Assembly (NCBI GenBank): GCA_043719155.1
Contig: JAYSUJ010000007.1
Coordinates: 1-18,068 of the forward strand
From: JBBQKQ01 sp043719155
GTDB taxonomy: Bacteria; Patescibacteriota; Minisyncoccia; Phycocordibacterales; UBA5272
Length of the DNA: 18,068 bases
Direction: 5' to 3'
Shown here: piece after piece, positions 1-7,768 of the stretch
Position numbering within the stretch: the stretch's first letter is position 1
How the letters are laid out: the number at the start of each line of letters is the position of its first letter
Position numbers and translations under genes: made by a program
Notes under the pieces: generated by a model
What the model was told of the DNA's origin: nothing
Database searches by the model: none
What the model saw: the letters and a program-made list of their open reading frames with translations, nothing else

Positions 1-15
1 CCCCCTTTTGGTTTG

Positions 16-24
16 TGCTAGACT
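16..24 (+). promoter_or_regulatory. Extended -10 promoter of the Cys-rich protein gene
   Basis: TGCTAGACT is an extended -10 box (TG, one base, then TAGACT at 19-24). It lies 12 bases before the ATG at 36, so the predicted transcript start leaves a leader of only about 5 bases. The surrounding block TGTGCTAGACTTAAAT is almost identical to one before the ABC exporter gene at 8711. Any -35 element would fall outside the window. Confidence 0.55.
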
Positions 25-35
25 TAAATCATATT

Positions 36-1229
36 ATGAAAAATATTTTCACAAAAATAGTCATCATTTTCTCATTATCATTTTTATTTTTCTCCCAATC
101 ATCTGCACAGTCTATGACGGCAGAAAGTATAACCACCCAACCCGAGTATTGTAGCTATCAAAATGTAGGTACTTCAAGAACAAATATTTTAAAATTTCAA
201 AGACAATTTAGTATATTACCAGTTGGCATATTGGGTCCTGTTACAAAAAAGAGAATTAATCAACTTTGCAGTCAGCAGCAAAATCTTCATGAGTGTTGCG
301 TTGCCTATGCACCAAAATATTGTACATATGCAAAGGTTAATTGCACACAACCATTAGTACCTGTAGAGTCAGGAAATACTCCAAATTGTAAAGTTTGGTA
401 TGACGGTTGCAATACCTGCAGTAGAGCCCAAGTAGGTGGCCAACAAATGTGTACCTTGATGGCTTGTGTGCAAGGTGGAAATGATGCATGGTTTGCTGCC
501 AACAAACCCTATTGTAGGGAGTATTTCAGCAATAAAGTAAATACCCGACCTACAATTAAAAGCTTTACCGGTCCAGCAAAGTTAAATTTAAATCAAACAG
601 GTACTTGGAAAATCGATGCTTCCATCTTCAATAATCAACCACTTACATATAACGTAACTTGGGGAGATGAAGTTAACAATGATTTATTTAAAATGAGTGC
701 AGCACCAACATCTATGAATTCAGTAGTTGTGCAAAAGACTACATTCGAACATGCTTATAATAAACCCGGAACTTATATTGTTACTGTCGAAGTAAAATCT
801 CAAGATGGGCAAGTTACAAAGACTACACAAAGTGTAAGCGTCGTACAGAACGTTGTCTACAATAAATGTTTAGATGGAGGCGTTTATCACAATGAAGGAA
901 CGCAATTGACTTGTCGAAATACTGGTGGAGGACAGCTAGGACCATGTATAGCTAACGCGTACTTTGTTTGTAGAAACGGAGAGTGGAAAATAGAAGGTGA
1001 ATATATATTAAATTTAAATGGAGTGTCAGACGTGCAAGTTTCAAACGCCAACACAAGCTGTATAACCCCATGGGGAAACCAAACTGTGTTAACTGGAAAT
1101 TTTATCACTAGAGATCCGTACTTTACTAACGGTGTTTACAGTAGAGCCTTGGTGAACATGTTTGCAAAATGCCAAGATGAAAAATGGTTGATGTGTGACA
1201 ATCTAAAAAATAATTGCACAGCAATCTGA
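36..1229 (+). CDS. Secreted cysteine-rich protein with peptidoglycan-binding-like and PKD-like modules
   Basis: A 397-residue exported protein of unknown role, probably on the cell surface. Residues 1-24 form a signal peptide (MKN, hydrophobic core, SSA before a likely cleavage site) without a lipobox. Residues 39-78 (FQRQF, LPVGILGPVTKKRINQLC) match the short peptidoglycan-binding-like motif common in Parcubacteria surface proteins. Residues 118-160 carry a C-x2-W-x-DGCN-x-C pattern followed by CTLMAC and PYC. Residues 170-270 look like a PKD beta-sandwich (TWGD, then FEHAYNKPGTYIVTVEV). The C-terminal third is unrecognised but contains further cysteines. I count 20 cysteines in the mature part, suggesting disulfide bonding outside the membrane. 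An upstream in-frame GTG at 15 is possible, but ATG at 36 starts directly at the signal peptide and follows the promoter. The gene ends 14 bases before the helicase ATG. Confidence 0.8.
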   Translation: MKNIFTKIVIIFSLSFLFFSQSSAQSMTAESITTQPEYCSYQNVGTSRTNILKFQRQFSILPVGILGPVTKKRINQLCSQQQNLHECCVAYAPKYCTYAKVNCTQPLVPVESGNTPNCKVWYDGCNTCSRAQVGGQQMCTLMACVQGGNDAWFAANKPYCREYFSNKVNTRPTIKSFTGPAKLNLNQTGTWKIDASIFNNQPLTYNVTWGDEVNNDLFKMSAAPTSMNSVVVQKTTFEHAYNKPGTYIVTVEVKSQDGQVTKTTQSVSVVQNVVYNKCLDGGVYHNEGTQLTCRNTGGGQLGPCIANAYFVCRNGEWKIEGEYILNLNGVSDVQVSNANTSCITPWGNQTVLTGNFITRDPYFTNGVYSRALVNMFAKCQDEKWLMCDNLKNNCTAI

Positions 1230-1243
1230 AAGCCTCATTTATT

Positions 1244-4200
1244 ATGACTAAATTTAAGGAGAGATATGACAAGCTCAATGACAAACAAAAAGATGCTGTC
1301 GATACTATCGACGGACCAGTCCTAGTTTTAGCAGGTCCAGGGTCAGGGAAAACAGAGCTGCTGGCTATTCGTACTGCTAACATTCTACAAAAAACCGATA
1401 CTTTGCCTTCGTCTATTTTGCTTTTAACTTTTACAGACTCGGCCAGTTTTAATATGCGAGAAAGACTTGTAACTCTAATAGGTGAACAAGCTTATCGTAT
1501 AGGTATTTATACTTTTCACTCTTTCGCATCTGACATAATAAGTAAGTATCCAGAATATTTTTTTGACGAAGCCAAATTTTTACCAGCAACCGACATCGAT
1601 CAAATAAATATAGTTCAAAATATTATTAAAGAATTGCCCAGGAAAAACCCACTTTCAAAATTTCATCCAGAAATGGGACATGTATATTTAAAAGATGTAA
1701 TTTCCAGTATTAAAGATTTAAAAAAAGGTGGCCTGACGCCAGAGCTTTTTTTTGAAAAATTAAAACAAAACAAGATAAATCTACTGGAATTGAATAACGC
1801 TTTTAAGACTCTTGAGGAAATTTCTGGCAAAAGAAAGTACTCAGAGTTAATGTCAACTTATATAGCAATATTTAAAAATCTGGAAAATATTTATTCTAAA
1901 AATAAAAATTCTTTAGCTAAAGTTTTACTATCAACTTTGGAACTTGCGATAAATAATGCTAGTGAAGAGGAGAAATCTACTCATCTAACTGCTTGGAAAA
2001 ATGCTTATACAAAAAAAATTGATGGAAAATTTATCTGTAAAGACGCCGAACCTGGCAAACAAGAGAAACTAGAAGCTTTGCTTGGTGTTTATACAATGTA
2101 TCAAAAAGAGCTAAACAAAAAAGGTGTTTTTGACTTTGAGGACATGATACTTCTAGTGTTAGAAGCTCTTCAGAAATTTGAAAATTTACGTTTTGATTTG
2201 CAAGAAAAAATCCAATATGTAATGATAGACGAATTTCAAGATACAAATGACGCTCAGTTTCTTTTGGTAAAAAATATATTAAACAGTCTTGTAAACGAAG
2301 GCAGGCCAAACGTACTCGCGGTTGGTGATGATGATCAGGCTATATTTAAGTTTCAAGGGGCAGAACTTAATAATGTCTTTACCTTTAAAAATTCTTTCAT
2401 TCAAACTAAGGTTATAAACTTAAATAAAAACTACAGATCAAGTCAAGATGTTTTGGATTTTGCAAGAAACATAATTTTAAAAGCAGTAGACAGATTGGAA
2501 GTTAGAGATAAAAGTGTTTCAAAAGAAATTATCGCCGCAAATTTAGAAGTAAATAAGGGCAATATAATTAGTAAAAGTTTTAATTCAGAAATTTTTGAAT
2601 TTGAATACGTAGCAAGGCAAATAAATGATTTACTTAAAACAGGGGTAGAAGCAAATGAAATTGCTGTGATCTGCCGTAAACATGACCAGTTACGCAAGCT
2701 AACACTAGTTTTAAATGCAAATAAAATACCTTACTCGTATTCAAAGCAAGAAAATGTTCTAGACAAGAGACATGTTATAGAAATACTTACAATACTAAAA
2801 TTTCTAAACTCATACACTGAAAGTAGTGATGAAAGTTTGTTGCCCGAAATTTTAACTTATGATTTTTGGCAATTAGAAAGATTGGAAATTTGGAAAATAG
2901 CAGAGTTGGTTAAAAAAGGTACAGAAATACTAGGTATAGATGGACTAGAGAAAAAATGGGTAAAGCTTACTTGGCTTGAGGCTATGCAGAAAAGTAGCAA
3001 CTCCCACATTGTTGATATCTCTAAATTTTTAATCCAACTAATTGTAAAGTCTCGTTCCACTCCTTTAGAATATTTAATTGATGAAATAATAGGTACAACT
3101 GAGTTTTTAAAAACAGATAGTGAGTACGAAGATATGGACAATTTTGCTGCTACTCCGATAGGTACGTTCAACTCTCCTTATAAAAAATACTATTTTAATA
3201 ATGAAAGGTTTGTTCACAATAAACCAGAATATTTAGATTTTCTTTTTTCATTACGAACTTTTATCGGGGCATTACGAGGGTTTCACCAAGGTAAGGTTTT
3301 GTACGCAACTAATATTTCTGAGTTTATGGACACTTACACAAATAATAATTTAACTCTTTCAGTTGTCTCACCCTTTGCTACCAGTGAAAATGCGGTTTCA
3401 CTTTTAACGGCTCATAAAGCAAAGGGGTTAGAGTTTGAGTATGTTTTTTTGCTCTCTGTCGACCAAGGTATTTGGAAAAGAGCTGGCTTTAGTCGTAAGA
3501 TTTCTTTTCCAACTGACTTACCTCTTTCGGCCGATACTGACAATGACGATGACAAGATAAGACTATTATATGTTGCGGTTACTAGGGCAAAACACACACT
3601 TTACATTACCAATCACTCACAAAAATTAGAGTATTTAGTAGAAACCACTACGAAATTGAACGCAAAACCAGACACAAATCAAGATCTAGCCGATGAAACT
3701 ATAGATAGTCTCCAACTCAAACCACAAAAAATATTTCTCGAAGATGAAAAAATACTTCTTAAAAGACTTTTGGAAAATTATAAAATGCCTGTAACTCATC
3801 TTACAAACTTTTTAAATTTTACTAAAGTGGGGCCAGAGAAATTTATAGAACAAAACCTGCTTCGTTTCCCACAAGCTATGTCGGCAAGTGCTGCCTATGG
3901 CTCTGCTATGCACGCAGCGGTTGAGTTTGTCTTTATTGTTTTCAAAAAAAATAATAAAATTCCAGAGTTAACTAAAATAATCGATGTGTTTAGAAACAAT
4001 TTAGAGAGAGCTAGGCTACCAGAAACTGACTTTAAAAAGTTTATGGAAAGTGGGGAAGAGAATTTGAAAATTTATATTGAAAACCTAATACAAAGAAAGA
4101 TAAATCCTGAAACTAAAGTCGAAGTAAAATTTAATAATGAAGGTGTTAATTTTGATGGAGTGCAAGTAACAGGAAATATAGATAAAATGGAATTTCTAAG

Positions 4201-4591
4201 CGATGAGATCATTGTTACAGACTTGAAAACTGGAGAAAGTTTGAGTGATTGGGAAGAGGGCAATGAGAAATTTAGTGACTATGAGAAGGTCAAGCTGCAC
4301 TTTTATCAGTATCAACTGGCTTTCTATGCATTACTTATTGAAAACTCAAAAACTTATAATTTTTATAAAATAAAAGTTGGTAATATTGAATTTTTAGAAG
4401 CGAATAACTTTGGTAAAATCATAATTTTGCCTCTTGAAATTACTAGTGAATTAAAAAATAGAGTACAAAAGTTGACTAAAATAGTTTATGAGAAAATACA
4501 AAATCTAGATTTCCCAGACACTTCAAGATATTCTCAAAACATAAAAGGTATTTTAGAATTTGAAGAAGATTTAATAAATGGTAAACTTTAG
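1244..4591 (+). CDS. UvrD/Rep-family helicase fused to a C-terminal RecB-type PD-(D/E)XK nuclease
   Basis: A 1115-residue DNA helicase-nuclease, AddA-like in build, expected to unwind and resect DNA ends. Superfamily 1A motifs appear in order: Walker A GPGSGKT (31-37), motif II IDEFQDT (about 327), motif III VGDDDQAIFKFQG (about 360), motif IV NYRSS (about 395), motif V TAHKAKGLEFEYVF (about 720) and motif VI LLYVAVTRAK (about 773). The C-terminal nuclease has YGSAMHAAVE (about 884), GNID (Asp about 980), TDLKTG (Asp about 993, Lys about 995) and Q-x3-Y (1024-1028), so its active site looks intact. It lacks the four-Cys Fe-S signature. The ATG at 1244 is preferred over TTG at 1214, which overlaps the preceding gene. 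No AddB or RecC partner is adjacent, but a separate RecB-like nuclease lies at 7769. Confidence 0.9.
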   Translation: MTKFKERYDKLNDKQKDAVDTIDGPVLVLAGPGSGKTELLAIRTANILQKTDTLPSSILLLTFTDSASFNMRERLVTLIGEQAYRIGIYTFHSFASDIISKYPEYFFDEAKFLPATDIDQINIVQNIIKELPRKNPLSKFHPEMGHVYLKDVISSIKDLKKGGLTPELFFEKLKQNKINLLELNNAFKTLEEISGKRKYSELMSTYIAIFKNLENIYSKNKNSLAKVLLSTLELAINNASEEEKSTHLTAWKNAYTKKIDGKFICKDAEPGKQEKLEALLGVYTMYQKELNKKGVFDFEDMILLVLEALQKFENLRFDLQEKIQYVMIDEFQDTNDAQFLLVKNILNSLVNEGRPNVLAVGDDDQAIFKFQGAELNNVFTFKNSFIQTKVINLNKNYRSSQDVLDFARNIILKAVDRLEVRDKSVSKEIIAANLEVNKGNIISKSFNSEIFEFEYVARQINDLLKTGVEANEIAVICRKHDQLRKLTLVLNANKIPYSYSKQENVLDKRHVIEILTILKFLNSYTESSDESLLPEILTYDFWQLERLEIWKIAELVKKGTEILGIDGLEKKWVKLTWLEAMQKSSNSHIVDISKFLIQLIVKSRSTPLEYLIDEIIGTTEFLKTDSEYEDMDNFAATPIGTFNSPYKKYYFNNERFVHNKPEYLDFLFSLRTFIGALRGFHQGKVLYATNISEFMDTYTNNNLTLSVVSPFATSENAVSLLTAHKAKGLEFEYVFLLSVDQGIWKRAGFSRKISFPTDLPLSADTDNDDDKIRLLYVAVTRAKHTLYITNHSQKLEYLVETTTKLNAKPDTNQDLADETIDSLQLKPQKIFLEDEKILLKRLLENYKMPVTHLTNFLNFTKVGPEKFIEQNLLRFPQAMSASAAYGSAMHAAVEFVFIVFKKNNKIPELTKIIDVFRNNLERARLPETDFKKFMESGEENLKIYIENLIQRKINPETKVEVKFNNEGVNFDGVQVTGNIDKMEFLSDEIIVTDLKTGESLSDWEEGNEKFSDYEKVKLHFYQYQLAFYALLIENSKTYNFYKIKVGNIEFLEANNFGKIIILPLEITSELKNRVQKLTKIVYEKIQNLDFPDTSRYSQNIKGILEFEEDLINGKL

Positions 4592-4602
4592 TAATCAAAA
4601 AT

Positions 4603-5559
4603 ATGCCAGAAATTTTCCCACCAAACTCCTCAACAACAAATATAAATGAAACTCCACCTACGGTAAAACTTGTAAAAGATCCAAAGTATCCTCACATAAC
4701 TTATCGAGTAGTGCTATCAACCCATAACAATAGAAATACTTTACCCGAATTAGGAAATCCAAAACTTTATTGTATTGAGGAAGTTTCAGCTTCAGTATTT
4801 ACCCCACATATAGGGCCAGAAACGGCTATTAGACGTAGATTTAACGTTGAAAACCAGCTTACTTCACACCTTAAGGTGGTTCTAGAAAAAAACATACCAA
4901 TTTACTATGTAGACATGTGGTACCCGATTCAGATCGAGCAAGTATTTACTCGTCGTCGATTTCTCATCAAACTTTTCTTATTTGGTGGAAGTTCATTTGT
5001 CACTTCTTTGGAGAGTGTTTTTGCGAGAGTTGCAGGCCACAGTACACAGGTCGTACTTGTGGCAAATCATATTTTCAACAACATAGACTCTCCTTCTGCA
5101 GAAGAGCACGGTAGAGGAACTTTGTACTCAAAATTATTTTTGGCTATAGAGAATGCAAAAATATTAACTGTTGACAAGTATGAACACATAAAAGGTATGA
5201 GGGACGCCGTTTTGGCTTACAAAATACGTTTGGCAGGAAGAAGTAATTTTAGTAACGACATCAACGCTGCAGAAATAACGTGCCCACTCGGATATATGCA
5301 TTATGAAGTTGAGAATTTGCTCGCCCTTTCAGATGAGGACCTACTTAAGATTCTAGAGGAAAGATTGCTAAAGTTTGCAAAACAGCTTTTCAAGATAGAC
5401 AAAACACTTTTAATCCAAGCTCTGGCAACAGTTCCAATTATCCCCAGGGTTACTTCTCTTAGAAAAGATAAGGACCGCTTAATTATAGATACAAATGTTT
5501 CAATTGATGAAAATCTTAAGGAGGTAGTTTTGCGAGTTTCAAATAAATGTAATCCTTAA
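4603..5559 (+). CDS. Hypothetical protein, possible distant TraB/Tiki-superfamily member
   Basis: I do not firmly recognise this 318-residue protein. A Pro/Asn/Thr-rich N-terminal tail (1-25) precedes a folded domain. Three features recall the TraB/PrgY/GumN (Tiki) fold: a strand ending in VVLSTH (His41) followed by LYCIEE (Glu59-Glu60), a second strand-His element VVLVANH (His156), and GMRDAVLAYKI (Arg200), which resembles the 'RN..MA..I' motif. Residues 117-140 (after RRRF) are hydrophobic enough to be a membrane segment or a buried helix. The last 60 residues are charged. No signal peptide is evident. It starts 11 bases after the helicase and ends 6 bases before the HExxH gene, so all three are probably co-transcribed. 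The Tiki reading is inference from motif spacing only. Confidence 0.6.
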   Translation: MPEIFPPNSSTTNINETPPTVKLVKDPKYPHITYRVVLSTHNNRNTLPELGNPKLYCIEEVSASVFTPHIGPETAIRRRFNVENQLTSHLKVVLEKNIPIYYVDMWYPIQIEQVFTRRRFLIKLFLFGGSSFVTSLESVFARVAGHSTQVVLVANHIFNNIDSPSAEEHGRGTLYSKLFLAIENAKILTVDKYEHIKGMRDAVLAYKIRLAGRSNFSNDINAAEITCPLGYMHYEVENLLALSDEDLLKILEERLLKFAKQLFKIDKTLLIQALATVPIIPRVTSLRKDKDRLIIDTNVSIDENLKEVVLRVSNKCNP

Positions 5560-5565
5560 ACTAAT

Positions 5566-6414
5566 ATGGTAATAGAGAAAAGGCATCAGTCTTTTATAAG
5601 AGTTAGTAATACACCTAAAACCATTATCGACAACAGTACTGAAATAAATGCTAGCAACGAAGTGCAGCTACTAAAACTTGCTTTTCAAAAAGCTCATGAG
5701 TTTTGGGGGCAGTTTTCAAACGAAGATTTTGATAGTTCTACTTTTGACTTATTCTCAAAATCAACTCTACACATCCTTAATAATCAATCAAAACTAGACA
5801 AAGCAGAAAAACAAGTGAACATGTCTTTTGAATCAACAAGAAGTGACTTGTACCAATCAATTTTTTGTATACCTTACCTGAACAGAGTCTATATAAATTT
5901 GGATACCTTTGAAAAAATGCTTAAGGATCTAGATTTACCACTCAATTCAACAATGGTCACATTAATTATTTTTCATGAAATGGTCCATATTGTTCAAGGT
6001 TCTTTGAATTTAATGGGCTCAAATGGGGCCGGAAATAATTTCAGAGACCCTGTTCGACTTCCAGAACTATTTGGGCTTTCTGAAGATATTGCAGATTACC
6101 TAGTAGGAGTATTTTCCTACTATCTAGAACTTATTGGTAAAGCTGAAGATTTGGATGAACTACTTGGGTTGATTATGCATGAAAAAGTCGGTACAAAGTT
6201 TGTAAACTTTCCAACAGATATGCCAATTATACTTTTGCTTCGTTCGTTAAAAAGAAGTTTAGGTGGGCATGGAAATTCAGAAATACGAACCACATTTTAT
6301 AAAAAAGGAAATGCTGATGCTAGAAAATTTGGCGTTAAAAAAGCTACCATGGCGGCAATGTACCTAATGAAAAAAAAGGAAAATGAGGTTATGCTTGCAA
6401 AAAAGAAAATATAA
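5566..6414 (+). CDS. Putative HExxH zinc metalloprotease-like protein
   Basis: A 282-residue protein without a signal peptide or clear membrane helix. Its most informative feature is FHEMVHIVQG at 136-145, which contains the zinc-binding HExxH (His137, Glu138, His141). A third ligand could be Glu167 (RLPELFG) or Glu173/Asp174 (SEDIADY); both lie on a helix-like stretch 26-33 residues downstream, compatible with a gluzincin arrangement. The C-terminus (245-282) is strongly basic, with KKKENEV and AKKKI. The start lies 6 bases after the previous gene with no Shine-Dalgarno sequence, so translation is probably coupled. Its pairing with the preceding unknown protein suggests a shared task, but no substrate can be named. 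A non-catalytic zinc-binding role is the alternative. Confidence 0.65.
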   Translation: MVIEKRHQSFIRVSNTPKTIIDNSTEINASNEVQLLKLAFQKAHEFWGQFSNEDFDSSTFDLFSKSTLHILNNQSKLDKAEKQVNMSFESTRSDLYQSIFCIPYLNRVYINLDTFEKMLKDLDLPLNSTMVTLIIFHEMVHIVQGSLNLMGSNGAGNNFRDPVRLPELFGLSEDIADYLVGVFSYYLELIGKAEDLDELLGLIMHEKVGTKFVNFPTDMPIILLLRSLKRSLGGHGNSEIRTTFYKKGNADARKFGVKKATMAAMYLMKKKENEVMLAKKKI

Positions 6415-6422
6415 TTTATACT
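6395..6422 (+). promoter_or_regulatory. Sigma70-type promoter for the microprotein/DedA unit
   Basis: TTGCAA (6395-6400) and TATACT (6417-6422) are separated by 16 bases. The predicted start of transcription, about 6429-6430, is next to the ATG at 6431, which would give an essentially leaderless mRNA. The -35 lies inside the end of the preceding gene. Confidence 0.45.
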
Positions 6423-6430
6423 AAAAACAT

Positions 6431-6502
6431 ATGGCAAAAGGAGAACATCGAGACAAAAACAACAAAAAACAAAAAAAACCAAAACAAGTTGTAAAAGCTT
6501 AA
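6431..6502 (+). CDS. 23-residue lysine-rich microprotein
   Basis: ATG to TAA encodes 23 residues: it begins MAKGEHRDKNN and ends in Lys/Gln-rich sequence, KPKQVVKA. It fills the gap between the HExxH gene and the DedA gene and has a good promoter directly before it. From memory, short proteins starting MAKG followed by R/N/K-rich sequence and KKPK are annotated as hypothetical in several bacterial groups, and this one looks like a short relative. The composition suggests binding to nucleic acid or the ribosome, which is inference. Because runs of AAA codons are easy to come by in AT-rich DNA, a chance ORF cannot be excluded. Confidence 0.45.
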   Translation: MAKGEHRDKNNKKQKKPKQVVKA

Positions 6503-6513
6503 GATCTTACTTT

Positions 6514-7236
6514 ATGAAAATAAAGTCTGTAACACAGGATTTTTTTAAATTTGCAAAAGAAAACGTAGAACTTTTTATTTTACCTGTTCTTTTTATTATC
6601 TTATTTTTAAGTCTTCAATATGGTTGGTCAGCAATAGGTCTGCCAACCCAGGACGAGATGATTGTAAAGGTACAGTCTTTCTTTGCTTTGTATGGCTTAT
6701 GGATGATCTTTATTTCTAGCTTCTTAGAAGCAATGTTATTTATAGGGTGGTATTTCCCAGGTTCTCTAGTTATTTTCTTGGGAGTTGCTAGTACCACCGG
6801 TAACCCGGAAAAAGCGGTGCAGACAGTTTTAGCAGTTTGTGCTGGAATGTTGCTAGGTTATATTTTTAATTACTTATTAGGTAAATTTGGTTGGTACAAA
6901 GTTTTAATTAAATTTGGCTTTAAAGATGAGCTGCTAAAAATTGAAAAGCGAGTGCAGGACAAAGGAATGATTGGGGCTTTTTTCTTTTACGTAATGCCAG
7001 GCATGGGTTGTTTACTCTCAACAGCATTTGGGGTCTTAAAATTCAATTTTTTTAAATTTCTATCCTTTACGGCTTTAATGGTATTTTTTTGGAATATTCT
7101 TTGGGGAGTTCTAGTCTACCATTTTGGTATGTCTGTTTTTAAACTTTTAACCAATGGTGTTTTCGCTTTTCTAGCATTTTCAGCTTACATTTGGTATTTA
7201 CATAGTCAAGGTAAACTTAAGGAAAAAATGATATAA
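6514..7236 (+). CDS. DedA-family (VTT domain) integral membrane protein
   Basis: A 240-residue polytopic membrane protein. Members of this family act as lipid scramblases or transporters of undecaprenyl phosphate and phospholipids in the inner membrane. Hydrophobic segments lie near 18-36, 56-92 (possibly re-entrant), 103-122, 152-175, 180-202 and 207-228. Family marks are the acidic Glu72 ahead of FPGS (81-84) with LGVAS, the G-rich helix GMLLGYIFNYLLGKFGW (111-127), and FFYVMPGMG (157-165). In most DedA proteins the last motif carries arginines (F-x-R-x-P-G-x-R); here both positions are non-basic. The gene starts 11 bases after the microprotein and ends 9 bases before the TsaC-like gene. 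Confidence 0.85.
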   Translation: MKIKSVTQDFFKFAKENVELFILPVLFIILFLSLQYGWSAIGLPTQDEMIVKVQSFFALYGLWMIFISSFLEAMLFIGWYFPGSLVIFLGVASTTGNPEKAVQTVLAVCAGMLLGYIFNYLLGKFGWYKVLIKFGFKDELLKIEKRVQDKGMIGAFFFYVMPGMGCLLSTAFGVLKFNFFKFLSFTALMVFFWNILWGVLVYHFGMSVFKLLTNGVFAFLAFSAYIWYLHSQGKLKEKMI

Positions 7237-7237
7237 T
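7229..7237 (+). promoter_or_regulatory. Consensus extended -10 promoter for the TsaC-like gene
   Basis: TGATATAAT matches the extended -10 consensus exactly (TATAAT at 7232-7237) and overlaps the stop codon of the DedA gene. The predicted transcript start near 7244 is two bases before the ATG at 7246, implying a leaderless message. No convincing -35 is visible, as is usual for extended -10 promoters. Confidence 0.6.
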
Positions 7238-7253
7238 GGTCGTAAATGACCAT
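7236..7253 (+). repeat. Inverted repeat across the transcription/translation start of the TsaC-like gene
   Basis: ATGGTC (7236-7241) and GACCAT (7248-7253) are perfect inverted arms around GTAAAT. They sit between the -10 box and the start codon, a position suited to an operator. It may also be chance at this arm length. Confidence 0.35.
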
Positions 7254-7755
7254 GTTTTACAAGACTTTTAAAGATTTAATAAAGGTAGAGACCCAAGAGT
7301 CCCTTAAGGGTAAGGTGTTATTTTTACCCACAGATACGATTTATGGTTTTTCATGTTTACAAAACGACGAAGTAGGAAAAAACAAAATTTTGAACTTAAA
7401 GCAAATTTACATAGACAAGCCCTTTATCGTGCTTGTATCCTGCGTTGAGGATATAGAAAAACTGGGTCAAAAAGTATCTGAAAGACAAAAATATTTATTC
7501 TCCAAAATATGGCCCGGACCAGTCACTATTATCTTTAACGAAAAAGATGCCTACAGGATTCCAGACCACCCAGAGTTACTAAAGTTTATACAGAAATTTG
7601 GACCGATCATTTCTACCTCAGCCAATGTGACTGGGGAAATGCAGTCCAACAACACTCTGGGTATACAAAAAACTTTTGGAGATAAGGTGGATATAGTTTT
7701 AGACGTTGGCGAGCTAAACAATGAAGCTTCGACAATTATTAAAATAATAAGGTAG
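7246..7755 (+). CDS. tsaC: L-threonylcarbamoyladenylate synthase (TsaC/Sua5/YrdC family)
   Basis: A 169-residue YrdC-domain protein. The family makes threonylcarbamoyl-AMP from threonine, bicarbonate and ATP, the first step of t6A modification at position 37 of ANN-decoding tRNAs. Seen here: LPTDTIYGFS (27-36), LKQIYIDKPF (51-60), KIWPGPVTIIF (87-97), YRIPDHP (103-109) and STSANVTGE (123-131). The length fits the short TsaC form, without the Sua5 C-terminal domain. The usual K-x-R signature keeps Lys52 but has Ile54 in place of Arg, while the S-x-N half (Ser125, Asn127) is intact. A second ATG at 7252 is an alternative start, but 7246 fits the promoter. It ends 13 bases before the nuclease gene. 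Confidence 0.88.
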   Translation: MTMFYKTFKDLIKVETQESLKGKVLFLPTDTIYGFSCLQNDEVGKNKILNLKQIYIDKPFIVLVSCVEDIEKLGQKVSERQKYLFSKIWPGPVTIIFNEKDAYRIPDHPELLKFIQKFGPIISTSANVTGEMQSNNTLGIQKTFGDKVDIVLDVGELNNEASTIIKIIR

Positions 7756-7768
7756 ACTAGTCTTAAAT

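Noticed and set aside
6297..6482. Minus-strand frame overlapping the HExxH gene end and the microprotein
   Set aside because: It is a Phe/Leu-rich translation produced by A-rich coding DNA on the other strand; no other support.
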